Positions 1 through 10,685 of a stretch of DNA of 64,000 nucleotides are shown here, in pieces. Below the pieces are notes generated by a model. It searched no databases, was not told the DNA's origin, and saw only the letters and a program-made list of their open reading frames with translations. Made by a program: the position numbers and the translations under genes. The DNA comes from Streptomyces griseoflavus (GTDB lineage: Bacteria > Actinomycetota > Actinomycetes > Streptomycetales > Streptomycetaceae): assembly GCF_014649995.1 (NCBI RefSeq), contig NZ_BMUC01000008.1, positions 124,001-188,000 of the forward strand. The letters are read 5' to 3'. The first letter of the stretch is position 1. Every line of letters begins with the position of its first letter.

Positions 1-1428
1 GACATGGGCCTGTCCATCGCGATCATGCTGATGTTCCTGTGGTTCGGCACCTTCGCCTTCGGGCCGGTGCTCGGCGGCGCGGGGGAGGCGGGTCTGGCCG
101 GTGAGGCGGGCGAGGGCAAGCTCACCGCCATCGCCCTGATGCTGCTGCTGGCCGCGTGCGGCAAGTCGGCCCAGGTGCCGCTGCAGTCCTGGCTCGGGGA
201 CGCGATGGAGGGCCCGACCCCGGTCTCGGCCCTGATCCACGCCGCGACCATGGTGACGGCGGGCGTGTACCTGATCGTCCGCTCCGCGGCCGTCTTCAAC
301 GGCGCCCCGGACGCCCAGCTGGTGGTCACCATCGTCGGCGCGGTCACGCTGCTGTTCGGTGCGATCGTCGGTTGCGCGAAGGACGACATCAAGAAGGCGC
401 TGGCCGGCTCGACCATGTCGCAGATCGGCTACATGGTGCTGGCCGCCGGTCTCGGCCCCATCGGCTACGTCTTCGCGATCATGCACCTGGTGACGCACGG
501 CTTCTTCAAGGCCGGGCTGTTCCTGGGCGCCGGCTCCGTGATGCACGGGATGAACGACGAGGTCGACATGCGCCGCTACGGCGGCCTGAGGAAGTACATG
601 CCGGTCACCTTCGTCACCTTCGGGCTCGGCTACCTCGCGATCATCGGCTTCCCGGGGCTGTCCGGCTTCTTCTCCAAGGACAAGATCATCGAGGCGGCGT
701 TCGCCAAGGGCGGCACCGAGGGCTGGATCCTCGGTGCCTGCGCCCTGCTGGGCGCGGCCATCACCGCGTACTACATGACGCGCGTGATGCTGATGACGTT
801 CTTCGGCGAGGAGCGCTGGCGCAACGCGCCGACGCCGTCCCCGGCCGCCCCCGACGTGGAGCCCGCCGCCGAGACGCGCGGCGCGTACGAGCCGCCGCAC
901 CCGCACGAGTCCCCGAGGTCCATGACCATCCCGATGATCGTGCTGGCCTTCGGATCGGTCTTCGCCGGCGCGTTCTTCGGTGTCGGCGACCGCTTCGTGC
1001 AGTGGCTGGAGCCCGTCACCGGCTTCGCCCACGGCCATCCGCCGGTCAGCGCCCTGACGGTGACGCTGTCCACGGTCGCCGTGATGGTCGTCGGCGTGGC
1101 GGTCGCCTGGGCCCAGTACGGGCGCCGTCCGGTGCCGGCCGTCGCCCCGCGCGGTTCGCTGCTCACCCGGGCCGCCCGGCGCGACCTGCTCCAGGACGAC
1201 TTCAACCATGTGGTCCTGGTCCGCGGCGGCGAGCACCTCACCCGCTCGCTGGTGTACGTGGACCACACCCTGGTCGACGGGGTCGTCAACGGCACGGCGG
1301 CCACCATGGGCGGCCTGTCCGGGCGGATGCGCAAGCTGCAGAACGGCTTCGCGCGGTCCTACGCGGTCTCGATGTTCGGCGGCGCCGCGGTCCTCGTCGC
1401 CGCGACCCTGCTGATGAGGGCGGTCTGA
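1..1428 (+). CDS. nuoL: NADH-quinone oxidoreductase subunit L, 3' part (main nuo operon)
   Basis: Proton-pumping antiporter-like membrane subunit of respiratory complex I. The reading frame is already open at base 1, so the N-terminal part lies outside the window and about 475 residues are visible. The conserved antiporter core is present ([61 protein letters not shown]). After about residue 280 comes a hydrophilic loop, then the C-terminal lateral helix and last TM segments, as expected for NuoL. The stop is one base from the nuoM start, so the pair is translationally coupled. Identification is secure. A second, diverged nuoL lies at 45393-47387. Confidence 0.97.
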   Translation, partial: DMGLSIAIMLMFLWFGTFAFGPVLGGAGEAGLAGEAGEGKLTAIALMLLLAACGKSAQVPLQSWLGDAMEGPTPVSALIHAATMVTAGVYLIVRSAAVFNGAPDAQLVVTIVGAVTLLFGAIVGCAKDDIKKALAGSTMSQIGYMVLAAGLGPIGYVFAIMHLVTHGFFKAGLFLGAGSVMHGMNDEVDMRRYGGLRKYMPVTFVTFGLGYLAIIGFPGLSGFFSKDKIIEAAFAKGGTEGWILGACALLGAAITAYYMTRVMLMTFFGEERWRNAPTPSPAAPDVEPAAETRGAYEPPHPHESPRSMTIPMIVLAFGSVFAGAFFGVGDRFVQWLEPVTGFAHGHPPVSALTVTLSTVAVMVVGVAVAWAQYGRRPVPAVAPRGSLLTRAARRDLLQDDFNHVVLVRGGEHLTRSLVYVDHTLVDGVVNGTAATMGGLSGRMRKLQNGFARSYAVSMFGGAAVLVAATLLMRAV

Positions 1429-1429
1429 G

Positions 1430-3001
1430 ATGTCCTTTCCTCTGCTGACGGCGACGGCGGCGCTCCCGGCCATCGGGGCGATCGCCACGGCCGCCGTACC
1501 GGCCGCGAAGCGCACGGCCGCCAAGTGGCTGGCCCTGCTGTTCTCGCTCGCCACGCTCGTCCTGGCGATCGTCGTCCTGGTGCGGTTCGACCCGGGCGGC
1601 GACCGCTACCAGCTCACCGAGTCCCACGCCTGGATCGCGGACTTCGGCGTCCGGTACGAGCTGGGTGTGGACGGCATCGCGGTGGCGCTGATCGCGCTGA
1701 CCGCGCTGCTGATCCCGTTCATCGTCCTGGCGGGCTGGCACGACGCCGACCCGCTGGAGACCGGGAGCAGGCGGTGGCGGCCGACGCAGGGCTTCTTCGC
1801 CCTGATCCTGGCCGTCGAGGCGATGGTGATCCTCTCCTTCGAGGCCACCGACGTCTTCCTCTTCTACATCTTCTTCGAAGCCATGCTGATCCCGATGTAC
1901 TTCCTCATCGGAGGCTTCGGGGACCGTGCCCACGAGCACGGCGAGGAGAAGGCGGCGACCCAGCGGTCGTACGCGGCGGTGAAGTTCCTGCTCTACAACC
2001 TGGCCGGCGGTCTGATCATGCTGGCCGCGGTGATCGGGCTGTACGTGGCCGCCGGGAACTTCTCGCTCCCCGAGATCGCCGCGGCACGGGCGAGCGGCGA
2101 GCTGACCATGTCGACGAACACCGAACGCTGGCTGTTCCTCGGCTTCTTCTTCGCCTTCGCGGTGAAGGCGCCGCTGTGGCCGCTGCACACCTGGCTGCCC
2201 AACGCCATGCAGGAGTCCACCGCGCCGGTGGCGGTGCTGATCACGGCGGTCGTCGACAAGGTGGGCACCTTCGCGATGCTCCGCTTCTGCCTCGGACTGT
2301 TCCCGGAGGCCAGCAAGTGGGCGACGCCGGTCGTGCTCGTCCTGGCGGTCGTCAGCATCATCTACGGCGCGCTGCTCGCGGTCGGCCAGCGCGACATCAA
2401 GCGGCTGATCGCGTACGCGTCGATCTCGCACTTCGGCTTCATCGTCATGGGCATCTTCGCCATGACCAGCCAGGGCCAGTCCGGCGCGACGCTCTACATG
2501 GTCAACCACGGCATCTCGACGGCCGTGCTGATGCTGATCGCCGGATTCCTCATCTCGCGGCGCGGCTCGCGGCTCATCGCCGACTACGGCGGGGTGCAGA
2601 AGGTCGCCCCGGTGCTCGCCGGGACGTTCCTGATCGGCGGGCTGGCGACCCTCTCGCTGCCGGGGCTCGCGCCCTTCGTCAGTGAGTTCCTGGTCCTGGT
2701 CGGCACGTTCACCCGCTATCCGGTGATCGGGATCGTCGCCACCTTCGGCATCGTCCTGGCCGCGCTGTACGTCCTCGTCCTCTACCAGCGGACGATGACC
2801 GGCCCGGTGAGGCCCGAGGTGTCGGCCATGCCGGACCTGCGGGTGCGGGAGATCGCCGTGGTGGCGCCGCTGGTCGTGCTGCTGGTGTTCCTGGGCGTCT
2901 ACCCGAAGCCCCTCACGGACGTCGTGAACCCGGCGGTGCAGCACACCATGTCCGACGTACAGAAGAAGGACCCCCAGCCCGAGGTGGAGGCGGCCAAGTG
3001 A
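1430..3001 (+). CDS. nuoM: NADH-quinone oxidoreductase subunit M
   Basis: Antiporter-like proton-pumping subunit of complex I, 523 residues, about 14 TM segments. Hallmarks are FYIFFEAMLIPMYFLIG with the key Glu, KAPLWPLHTWLPNAMQESTA, and DIKRLIAYASISHFGFIVMG. The charged linker EHGEEKAATQ around residue 165 is typical of actinobacterial NuoM. It follows nuoL by one base and overlaps nuoN by four bases (GTGA), so it belongs to the same operon. Length is normal and nothing looks broken. Confidence 0.97.
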   Translation: MSFPLLTATAALPAIGAIATAAVPAAKRTAAKWLALLFSLATLVLAIVVLVRFDPGGDRYQLTESHAWIADFGVRYELGVDGIAVALIALTALLIPFIVLAGWHDADPLETGSRRWRPTQGFFALILAVEAMVILSFEATDVFLFYIFFEAMLIPMYFLIGGFGDRAHEHGEEKAATQRSYAAVKFLLYNLAGGLIMLAAVIGLYVAAGNFSLPEIAAARASGELTMSTNTERWLFLGFFFAFAVKAPLWPLHTWLPNAMQESTAPVAVLITAVVDKVGTFAMLRFCLGLFPEASKWATPVVLVLAVVSIIYGALLAVGQRDIKRLIAYASISHFGFIVMGIFAMTSQGQSGATLYMVNHGISTAVLMLIAGFLISRRGSRLIADYGGVQKVAPVLAGTFLIGGLATLSLPGLAPFVSEFLVLVGTFTRYPVIGIVATFGIVLAALYVLVLYQRTMTGPVRPEVSAMPDLRVREIAVVAPLVVLLVFLGVYPKPLTDVVNPAVQHTMSDVQKKDPQPEVEAAK

Positions 3002-4653
3002 GCGCAACAGCAGCCGTCCACAGCCTGTGGACAACGGCGGCGGCCGAGCCGATCGCCAGGATCGACGCGCCGAAGATCGAGTACGGGCAGCTCGCCCCCA
3101 TGCTGATCGTCGTCGGCGCGGCGATCGTCGGGATCGCGGTCGAGGCGTTCGTGCCGCGGAAGTCCCGCTACTACGTACAAATGTTCGTATCGGTGGTGGC
3201 GCTCGCCGCCGCGTTCGCCGCGGTCGTGGCGCTCGCCGCGAACGGCTACGCCACGACCAAGGCGGGCATCGCGGCGATGGGCGCCATCGCCGTCGACGGA
3301 CCGGCCCTGTTCCTCCAGGGCACGATCCTGCTGACCGCCCTGGTCGGACTGTTCACCTTCGCCGAACGCCGGCTCGACCCGGAGGTGCACGGCAACCGCG
3401 TCGACTCCTTCGCCGCGCAGGCCGCGGCCGTGCCGGGCAGCGAGAGCGAGAAGAAGGCCGTCAGGGCCGGGTTCACCACCACCGAGGTCTTCCCGCTGCT
3501 GCTCTTCGCGGTCGCCGGCATGCTGGTCTTCCCGGCGGCCAACGACCTGCTGACGCTGTTCGTGGCGCTCGAGGTCCTCTCGCTGCCGCTGTACCTGATG
3601 TGCGCGCTGGCCCGCCGCAAGCGGCTGATGTCGCAGGAGGCGGCGGTCAAGTACTTCCTGCTCGGCGCGTTCGCCTCCGCGTTCATGCTGTTCGGCATCG
3701 CCCTGCTGTACGGCTACGCGGGCTCGATGTCGTACGCGACGATCGCGCAGGTCGTCGAGGGCACGGTGCCCGAGATCACCCCGGCGCTCGCCGCCACCAC
3801 GGGCAACGACGCGCTGCTGCTGGTCGGCGCCGCACTGGTGGTCATGGGCCTGCTGTTCAAGGTCGGCGCCGTGCCCTTCCACATGTGGACGCCCGACGTG
3901 TACCAGGGCGCCCCGACGCCGGTGACGGGCTTCATGGCGGCGGCGACCAAGGTGGCGGCGTTCGGCGCGCTGCTGCGCATCCTGTACGTCGTGCTGCCGG
4001 GGCTGCGCTGGGACTGGCGGCCGGTCATGTGGGGTGTCGCCATCGTCACCATGCTGGCCGGTGCCGTCGTCGCGATCACCCAGACCGACATCAAGCGGCT
4101 GCTGGCGTACTCGTCGATCGCGCACGCGGGCTTCATCCTCGCGGGTGTCATCGCGGCGACACCGTCGGGCATCTCGTCCGTGCTGTTCTACCTGGCGGCC
4201 TACTCGTTCGTGACGATCGGCGCGTTCGCGGTGGTCACGCTGGTGCGGGACGCCGGCGGCGAGGCGACGCACCTGTCGAAGTGGGCGGGGCTCGGCCGTC
4301 GCTCCCCGCTGGTGGCGGCGGTGTTCGCGGTGTTCCTGCTGGCCTTCGCCGGCATTCCGCTGACCTCCGGCTTCTCCGGGAAGTTCGCCGTGTTCAAGGC
4401 GGCGGCGGAGGGCGGTGCGGCCCCGCTGGTCGTCATCGGTGTGATCTCGTCGGCCATCGCGGCGTTCTTCTACATCCGCGTCATCGTCCTGATGTTCTTC
4501 AGCGAGCCGCGCCCCGAGGGCCCGACCGTCGCGGTGCCGTCACCGCTGACGACGACGGCGATCGCGGTCGGCGTGGCGGTCACGGTGGTGCTCGGTGTGG
4601 CGCCGCAGTACTTCCTGGAGCTGGCGGGCGACGCGGGGGTCTTCGTGCGCTGA
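2998..4653 (+). CDS. nuoN: NADH-quinone oxidoreductase subunit N
   Basis: Third antiporter-like subunit of complex I, 551 residues. The GTG start overlaps the nuoM stop (GTGA). Family motifs are LLTLFVALEVLSLPLYLM, AVKYFLLGAFASAFMLFG, VGAVPFHMWTPDVYQGAPTPVTGFMA and DIKRLLAYSSIAHAGF. A soluble insert (about residues 125-160, rich in Ala, Glu and Lys) separates early TM helices. It is the last gene of the operon and is followed by a strong hairpin at 4678-4727. The first codons contain a perfect DnaA box (3026-3034) in the coding sequence. Confidence 0.97.
   Translation: MSATAAVHSLWTTAAAEPIARIDAPKIEYGQLAPMLIVVGAAIVGIAVEAFVPRKSRYYVQMFVSVVALAAAFAAVVALAANGYATTKAGIAAMGAIAVDGPALFLQGTILLTALVGLFTFAERRLDPEVHGNRVDSFAAQAAAVPGSESEKKAVRAGFTTTEVFPLLLFAVAGMLVFPAANDLLTLFVALEVLSLPLYLMCALARRKRLMSQEAAVKYFLLGAFASAFMLFGIALLYGYAGSMSYATIAQVVEGTVPEITPALAATTGNDALLLVGAALVVMGLLFKVGAVPFHMWTPDVYQGAPTPVTGFMAAATKVAAFGALLRILYVVLPGLRWDWRPVMWGVAIVTMLAGAVVAITQTDIKRLLAYSSIAHAGFILAGVIAATPSGISSVLFYLAAYSFVTIGAFAVVTLVRDAGGEATHLSKWAGLGRRSPLVAAVFAVFLLAFAGIPLTSGFSGKFAVFKAAAEGGAAPLVVIGVISSAIAAFFYIRVIVLMFFSEPRPEGPTVAVPSPLTTTAIAVGVAVTVVLGVAPQYFLELAGDAGVFVR
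3014..3034. promoter_or_regulatory. DnaA-box pair inside nuoN start
   Basis: TGTGGACAA at 3026-3034 is the exact reverse complement of the Streptomyces DnaA box TTGTCCACA. A degenerate copy, CCGTCCACA, sits at 3014-3022 in the opposite orientation. The pair is embedded in the first codons of nuoN. Binding by DnaA is inferred from the match only. Confidence 0.45.
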
Positions 4654-4677
4654 GCGTCGCGCCCGTCGGGCCCCGAG

Positions 4678-4727
4678 GACGGCGGCGGCCCGGTACCCCG
4701 TGGGCGGGGTGCCGGGCCGCCGCCGTC
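4678..4727 (+). terminator. Transcription terminator after nuoN
   Basis: Inverted repeat with 22-base arms (4678-4699 and 4706-4727), one T/G position and a six-base loop. It lies 25 bases after the nuoN stop and has no T-run, as is usual for Streptomyces terminators. It closes the main nuo operon before recQ. Confidence 0.85.
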
Positions 4728-4738
4728 TCCCACCGGCC

Positions 4739-4747
4739 TGTGGACAA
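4739..4747. promoter_or_regulatory. Single perfect DnaA box
   Basis: TGTGGACAA, an exact match to the reverse complement of TTGTCCACA, lies between the nuoN terminator and recQ. It could titrate DnaA or affect recQ expression. This is seen only as a sequence match. Confidence 0.4.
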
Positions 4748-4818
4748 CTCCGGGGCTGTCGGTGCGGGCGCCTATCGTGGACGCAGTGGTCGAAGGACGA
4801 CGCACGGGGGACGGGACG

Positions 4819-6771
<1,953 letters not shown>

Positions 6772-6795
6772 CCGGGCGGGCGCGTCGGGCGGATG

Positions 6796-6816
6796 CCGGG
6801 CCGCCGCGCGGCCCGG
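6796..6816. terminator. Hairpin between recQ and the M56 gene
   Basis: Perfect 9-base arms (6796-6804, 6808-6816) with a three-base loop, located between two convergent stop codons. A second overlapping palindrome, CCGGTGATCACCGG, follows at 6813-6826. It probably terminates both transcripts. Confidence 0.65.
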
Positions 6817-6819
6817 TGA

Positions 6820-7761
6820 TCACCGGGGCAGGGCGTTCAGCCCCGGCGCGAAGGTGATCAGCAGCGGGACGAACGGCACCAGCGCCGCGGCGGCGGTCGT
6901 CAGGGCGCGGTCACGGCGGCCGAGGCGGGGCGGGGGCTCCAGCAGGCGGTCGACGCGCTCGCCGAGCAGCCGGTGGCTGGAGGAGCAGGACAGCACGCCG
7001 CGGTGCTGGTTCAGCTCGATCAGCGCCAGGGCCGTGGTCAGGTGGCCGCAGCGGCGGGACGCGGTGTCGTCCGCGGACAGCTCCACCAGACGGTGGGTCT
7101 GGTCGCAGAAGTGGGCGAACAGCGGGACCCGGGGGAAGCCGGTGGCCAGGGCCGTGGACAGGTGCAGGAGCCAGTCGTGGCGGGCGCGGGCGTGGCCGCG
7201 CTCGTGGGTGAGGACGGCGTCGACCTGGTGGTCGGTGAGGCGCCGCAGCGCGCCGGTGGTGACGATCAGCTGGGGCGGGCTGCCGGGCATCCACCACGCG
7301 TCCGGGTACTCGTCCTCCAGCACCAGCAGGGGGCCGCGGGCGGCGGGGAGACCGGCGGGCAGGTCGGGGGCGCGCTCCCGCAGGTGCGCCCGGGCCTGGG
7401 CGCGACGGCGGCGCGCCTCGACCAGCTCACGTCCGAGCATCGCCGTCGTCCAGGCCGCACCGCAGGCCAGCAGCACGGTGAGGACGACGGTCCAGGGCGA
7501 GGCCGCGGACAGGTCGTAGGCCGCGGTCACCGCGGGCGGCGCCGGGGCGAAGAGCTGGGCGCGGACCGTGCCGAAGACGGCCGCGGCGCCGAGGGCGAGG
7601 GCCGTCAGACAGCACAGCAGGACGGTGGCGACCAGGCACTGCCACACCCACAGGGCGACCACCGGTTCCCGTTCCGGCCACTTCGCCCGGGTCAGTGCCC
7701 GGGGGACGGGCACGGCGGCCGTCACGGCGACAACGCTCAGCAGGAGCAGGCAGACGGTCAT
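6820..7761 (-). CDS. M56 family membrane metallopeptidase
   Basis: BlaR1/MecR1-type integral-membrane zinc protease, 313 residues. It has N-terminal TM helices (residues 1-20, about 35-60, about 85-110), then a cytoplasmic protease domain with HERGH (an HExxH motif) in AVLTHERGHARARHDW and the third-ligand region LVELSADDTA. One TM pair lies at the C-terminus. There is no penicillin-binding sensor domain. Actinobacterial M56 proteins often sit beside a BlaI-type repressor, but none is adjacent here; the next gene upstream is fumarylacetoacetase. Substrate unknown. Confidence 0.85.
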   Translation of the reverse strand: MTVCLLLLSVVAVTAAVPVPRALTRAKWPEREPVVALWVWQCLVATVLLCCLTALALGAAAVFGTVRAQLFAPAPPAVTAAYDLSAASPWTVVLTVLLACGAAWTTAMLGRELVEARRRRAQARAHLRERAPDLPAGLPAARGPLLVLEDEYPDAWWMPGSPPQLIVTTGALRRLTDHQVDAVLTHERGHARARHDWLLHLSTALATGFPRVPLFAHFCDQTHRLVELSADDTASRRCGHLTTALALIELNQHRGVLSCSSSHRLLGERVDRLLEPPPRLGRRDRALTTAAAALVPFVPLLITFAPGLNALPR

Positions 7762-7919
7762 GCCACGGGCTCCGGTTCCTGTCGGAAGGGGCGGCTCGGG
7801 GGCGTGCGGGTCGTGCGGAGGGGCGCGGTGCCGGTACGCGCGCACCGCCCGACGCCAATTATGACGGCGAAGGGCGGTGCGGGTCAGGGGTCGTCGGAGA
7901 TCGGGCAGGGCCGGGAGGG

Positions 7920-9134
7920 TCAGGTCCCGGGGACCACGCGTCCCGTGACCTCGCCGAGGCCCACGCGCACCCCGTCCGGGCCGGGCGCCCAGGCGGACAG
8001 CGTCACCACGTCGCCGTCCTCCAGGAAGGTCCGCTTGCCGTCGGGGAGTTCGAGGGGATCGCGGCCGTTCCAGGTCAGTTCCAGCAGCGAACCGCGCTCC
8101 CGCTCGGCGGGGCCGCTCACCGTGCCGGAGCCGTACAGGTCGCCGGTGCGCAGGGACGCGCCGTTGACGGTCATGTGGGCGAGCTGCTGGGCGGCCGTCC
8201 AGTACATGGTGGAGAAGGGGGGTTCGGAGACGACGTGGCCGTTGACGGTCACGGTGATGCGCAGGTCGTAACCCCCGGGCTCCTCTCCGCTGTCGTCCAG
8301 GTACGGCAGCAGTTCGTGGGTGCGCTCCGGCGGCGCCACGCGGGCCTCCTCCAGGGCGTCCAGCGGGGTGATCCAGGCCGACACCGAGGTGGCGAAGGAC
8401 TTGCCGAGGAACGGGCCGAGGGGGACGTACTCCCAGGCCTGGACGTCGCGGGCGGACCAGTCGTTGAGGAGGCAGAGGCCGAAGACGTGGTCGCGGTAGT
8501 CGGAGAGCGGCACCGGCCGGCCCCGCTCGGACGGCGTGCCGACCACGAAGCCGACCTCCGCCTCGATGTCCAGCCGGACGGACGGCCCGAACACCGGGGC
8601 GGCGTCGGCGGGCGCCTTGCGCTGGCCGGAGGGGCGGACCACGTCGGTGCCGGACACCACGACCGTGCCGGAGCGGCCGTGGTAACCGATCGGCAGGTGC
8701 TTCCAGTTGGGGGTCAGGGAGTCGGCGGCGTCGGGGCGGAAGATCTGGCCGACGTTCCGGGCGTGGTTCTCGGAGGCGTAGAAGTCGACGTAGTCGGCGA
8801 CCTCGAACGGCAGGTGCAGGGTCACCTCGGACAGCGGGTGGAACAGCGGCTCGACGGTCTCCCGGTGCGCGGGGACGGTCACCCAGGCGGTGAGCGCCCG
8901 CCGCACGTCCGACCAGGCCGTCCGGCCCGCGGCCAGCAGCGGGTTGAGGGTCGGGCGGGCGAGCAGGGAGGCGTAGGGGGAGCCCAGGGCGTGCGCCGCG
9001 GCGCCGGCGTCGAGGACATGATCGCCGAGCCGGACGCCGACGGTCCGCTCCGACGAGCCGGGGGGCGAGAACACGCCGTACGGCAGGTTGTGCGGGCCGA
9101 AGGGGTCGCCCTCGGGAACATCGAAGGGGGGCAT
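7920..9134 (-). CDS. fahA: Fumarylacetoacetase
   Basis: Final step of tyrosine/homogentisate breakdown: fumarylacetoacetate to fumarate plus acetoacetate. 404 residues, matching the family. Metal and catalytic signatures are visible: DFYASENHARNVGQIFRP, LPIGYHGRSGT with the catalytic His, DIEAEVGFVVG with the metal-binding acidic residues, LLNDWSARDVQAWEY, and GPFLGKSFATSVSAWITP. The start at 9134 gives MPPFDVPEGDPFG, the normal actinobacterial N-terminus; upstream in-frame codons look non-coding. No other tyrosine-degradation gene is next to it. Confidence 0.96.
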   Translation of the reverse strand: MPPFDVPEGDPFGPHNLPYGVFSPPGSSERTVGVRLGDHVLDAGAAAHALGSPYASLLARPTLNPLLAAGRTAWSDVRRALTAWVTVPAHRETVEPLFHPLSEVTLHLPFEVADYVDFYASENHARNVGQIFRPDAADSLTPNWKHLPIGYHGRSGTVVVSGTDVVRPSGQRKAPADAAPVFGPSVRLDIEAEVGFVVGTPSERGRPVPLSDYRDHVFGLCLLNDWSARDVQAWEYVPLGPFLGKSFATSVSAWITPLDALEEARVAPPERTHELLPYLDDSGEEPGGYDLRITVTVNGHVVSEPPFSTMYWTAAQQLAHMTVNGASLRTGDLYGSGTVSGPAERERGSLLELTWNGRDPLELPDGKRTFLEDGDVVTLSAWAPGPDGVRVGLGEVTGRVVPGT

Positions 9135-9428
9135 CGGGTGCTGCCTCGCTTTCGTGTGCGCGGGTGCTCCACGTGTCCGTGGCCGTGCCACACGTTACGG
9201 GCCGCACGGCGATCCTGTGCAGAGCGGACTGCCACAACCGTGCCGAAGAGGGCCGGCGGACGGCGGGTGCGCGGGCGCGGGGGCGTCGCGCGCGGCCTCC
9301 CCGCGCGTACCGGACGTCATCCACGCGACGGGTACGCAATCTTGACGGAGTGGTGCGAACGGGGCGACTCTGGGCGGGTGCCGGAAGGCCTCGGGGAGGG
9401 GGCGTTCCGACGGCACACAGGGGGGCTG

Positions 9429-10685
9429 ATGGCCATCGGGGAGGCCGGCCCGCGCTCGGCGCGCTCGCGGTCGCGGCCACAACGGCTGGAAGAGACCATG
9501 CGCGGCCGGCTCGGCCGGGAATGCGTGTACGTGCCGTCGTGCAGGCTGGGGCTGTACGTGGCGCTGCGCCACTTCTGCCCGCCGGGCGGCAGGGTGCTGA
9601 TGTCACCGGTCGACGACGACGTCGTCCTCTTCGTGGTGCTGGCCGCCGGACTGCGCCCGGTGCAGGCGCCGTTGAACCCGCTCGACGCGTCCATCGACGT
9701 CGATGCCGTGCCCGAGGAGACCTGGCGCTCGCTCTGCGCGGTCCTGACCACCAACCTGTACGGCAACCCCGACCCGGCGCCACGCCTGCGGGCGCGCTGC
9801 GACGCGTCGGGCATCCCGCTGATCGAGGACGCGGCGCACGCGATCGGCAGCGAGGTGGGCGGACGGCCGGTCGGCGCCTGGGGCGAGGCCTCCGTCTTCA
9901 GTCTCTCCAAGCACGTCGGCGCGCAGGCGGGCGGCATCCTCTCGCTCGCCGACCCGGACCGGGGTGATGCCGTACGGCACACCTGCCGCGGACTGCTCAC
10001 CCCGAGCCGGACGGCGTCCGAAGCCGCCCACGCCGTACGGCCGTTCGCGGAGGCGGCGGTGCGCGGGCTGGGGCTGCGCCGGGCGGCGTGGGCGGCGATG
10101 GGGCTGCTGGGGCTGACGGAGCGCGAGGGGATCAGGATGCCGCTGCGCCCGGCGGCGCTGGCCCGGGCCGTCGCCGCGGCCCCGGACCTGACCGCGTTCG
10201 ATCCCTGGGTCCGCGTCGACCTGCACGGCTACCGGCTGGAGTCCGGCCGGTCGCGGCTGCGGCGGGCCGGGCGCGGCCTGGGGCGGCTGGAGGAGGTGCT
10301 GGAGGCGTGCCGGGACGGCACCGAGCTGCTGCTGTCGACGCGCTGGGCCCGGCCGCGTGCGGGAAGCGGCACCCAACCGCTGTTCCGGGTGCCGCTGTTC
10401 GTGGCGGACCGGGACGCGGCGAGGGCGGCGCTGGCCCGGCGCGGCATCGTCGTCGGCTACCTGTACGATCCGCCCCTCGACGACTACGCGGGGGAGGCCT
10501 TCACCGACGTCTCGCCCGCGCCCGGGGCGGCCCGCTGGTTCGCGCGGCACGCGCTGCCGGTGGATCCCCTGCGGGCCCGGGAGGCCGTCGAGGTGCTGGA
10601 GCGGTCCGGTGCGCGGCCGGCCGGCTCACCGCCCGGCCCGGCGGGGTGGTGGGCGGCGGCCGACGGGCCGGGGCCGTCGTCGTGA
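9429..10685 (+). CDS. DegT/DnrJ/EryC1/StrS-type sugar aminotransferase
   Basis: PLP-dependent fold-type I protein, 418 residues, of the sugar-aminotransferase superfamily. Visible features are the substrate loop (MSPVDDDVVLFVVLAAGL), the PLP-binding acidic motif IPLIEDAAHAIGSEV, and the Schiff-base Lys in SVFSLSKHVG. A GGGGGG-type ribosome-binding site precedes the ATG at 9429. Probable role: adding an amino group to a nucleotide sugar, or another PLP reaction, for a surface glycan. It overlaps the flippase gene by four bases (GTGA) and opens a five-gene unit. The C-terminal half is more divergent than usual for sugar aminotransferases, so the exact substrate is open. Confidence 0.85.
   Translation: MAIGEAGPRSARSRSRPQRLEETMRGRLGRECVYVPSCRLGLYVALRHFCPPGGRVLMSPVDDDVVLFVVLAAGLRPVQAPLNPLDASIDVDAVPEETWRSLCAVLTTNLYGNPDPAPRLRARCDASGIPLIEDAAHAIGSEVGGRPVGAWGEASVFSLSKHVGAQAGGILSLADPDRGDAVRHTCRGLLTPSRTASEAAHAVRPFAEAAVRGLGLRRAAWAAMGLLGLTEREGIRMPLRPAALARAVAAAPDLTAFDPWVRVDLHGYRLESGRSRLRRAGRGLGRLEEVLEACRDGTELLLSTRWARPRAGSGTQPLFRVPLFVADRDAARAALARRGIVVGYLYDPPLDDYAGEAFTDVSPAPGAARWFARHALPVDPLRAREAVEVLERSGARPAGSPPGPAGWWAAADGPGPSS

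Noticed and set aside
1286..4272. Long minus-strand frames across nuoM and nuoN
   Set aside because: High-GC antisense frames rich in Arg, His, Asp and Gln; the plus-strand nuo motifs are clear.
9342..9370. Promoter TTGACG at 9342 for the glycan operon
   Set aside because: The -35 fits, but no acceptable -10 lies 16-19 bases downstream.
7695..9428. Long in-frame extension upstream of the aminotransferase gene
   Set aside because: Overlaps fumarylacetoacetase and M56 genes on the other strand, composition is shadow-like, and a good ribosome-binding site marks the start at 9429.
6820..9783. One 987-residue minus-strand reading frame covering the M56 gene and most of the fumarylacetoacetase gene
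   Set aside because: Only the last 313 codons have M56 motifs; the rest is Arg/Pro-rich shadow of fumarylacetoacetase in another frame.
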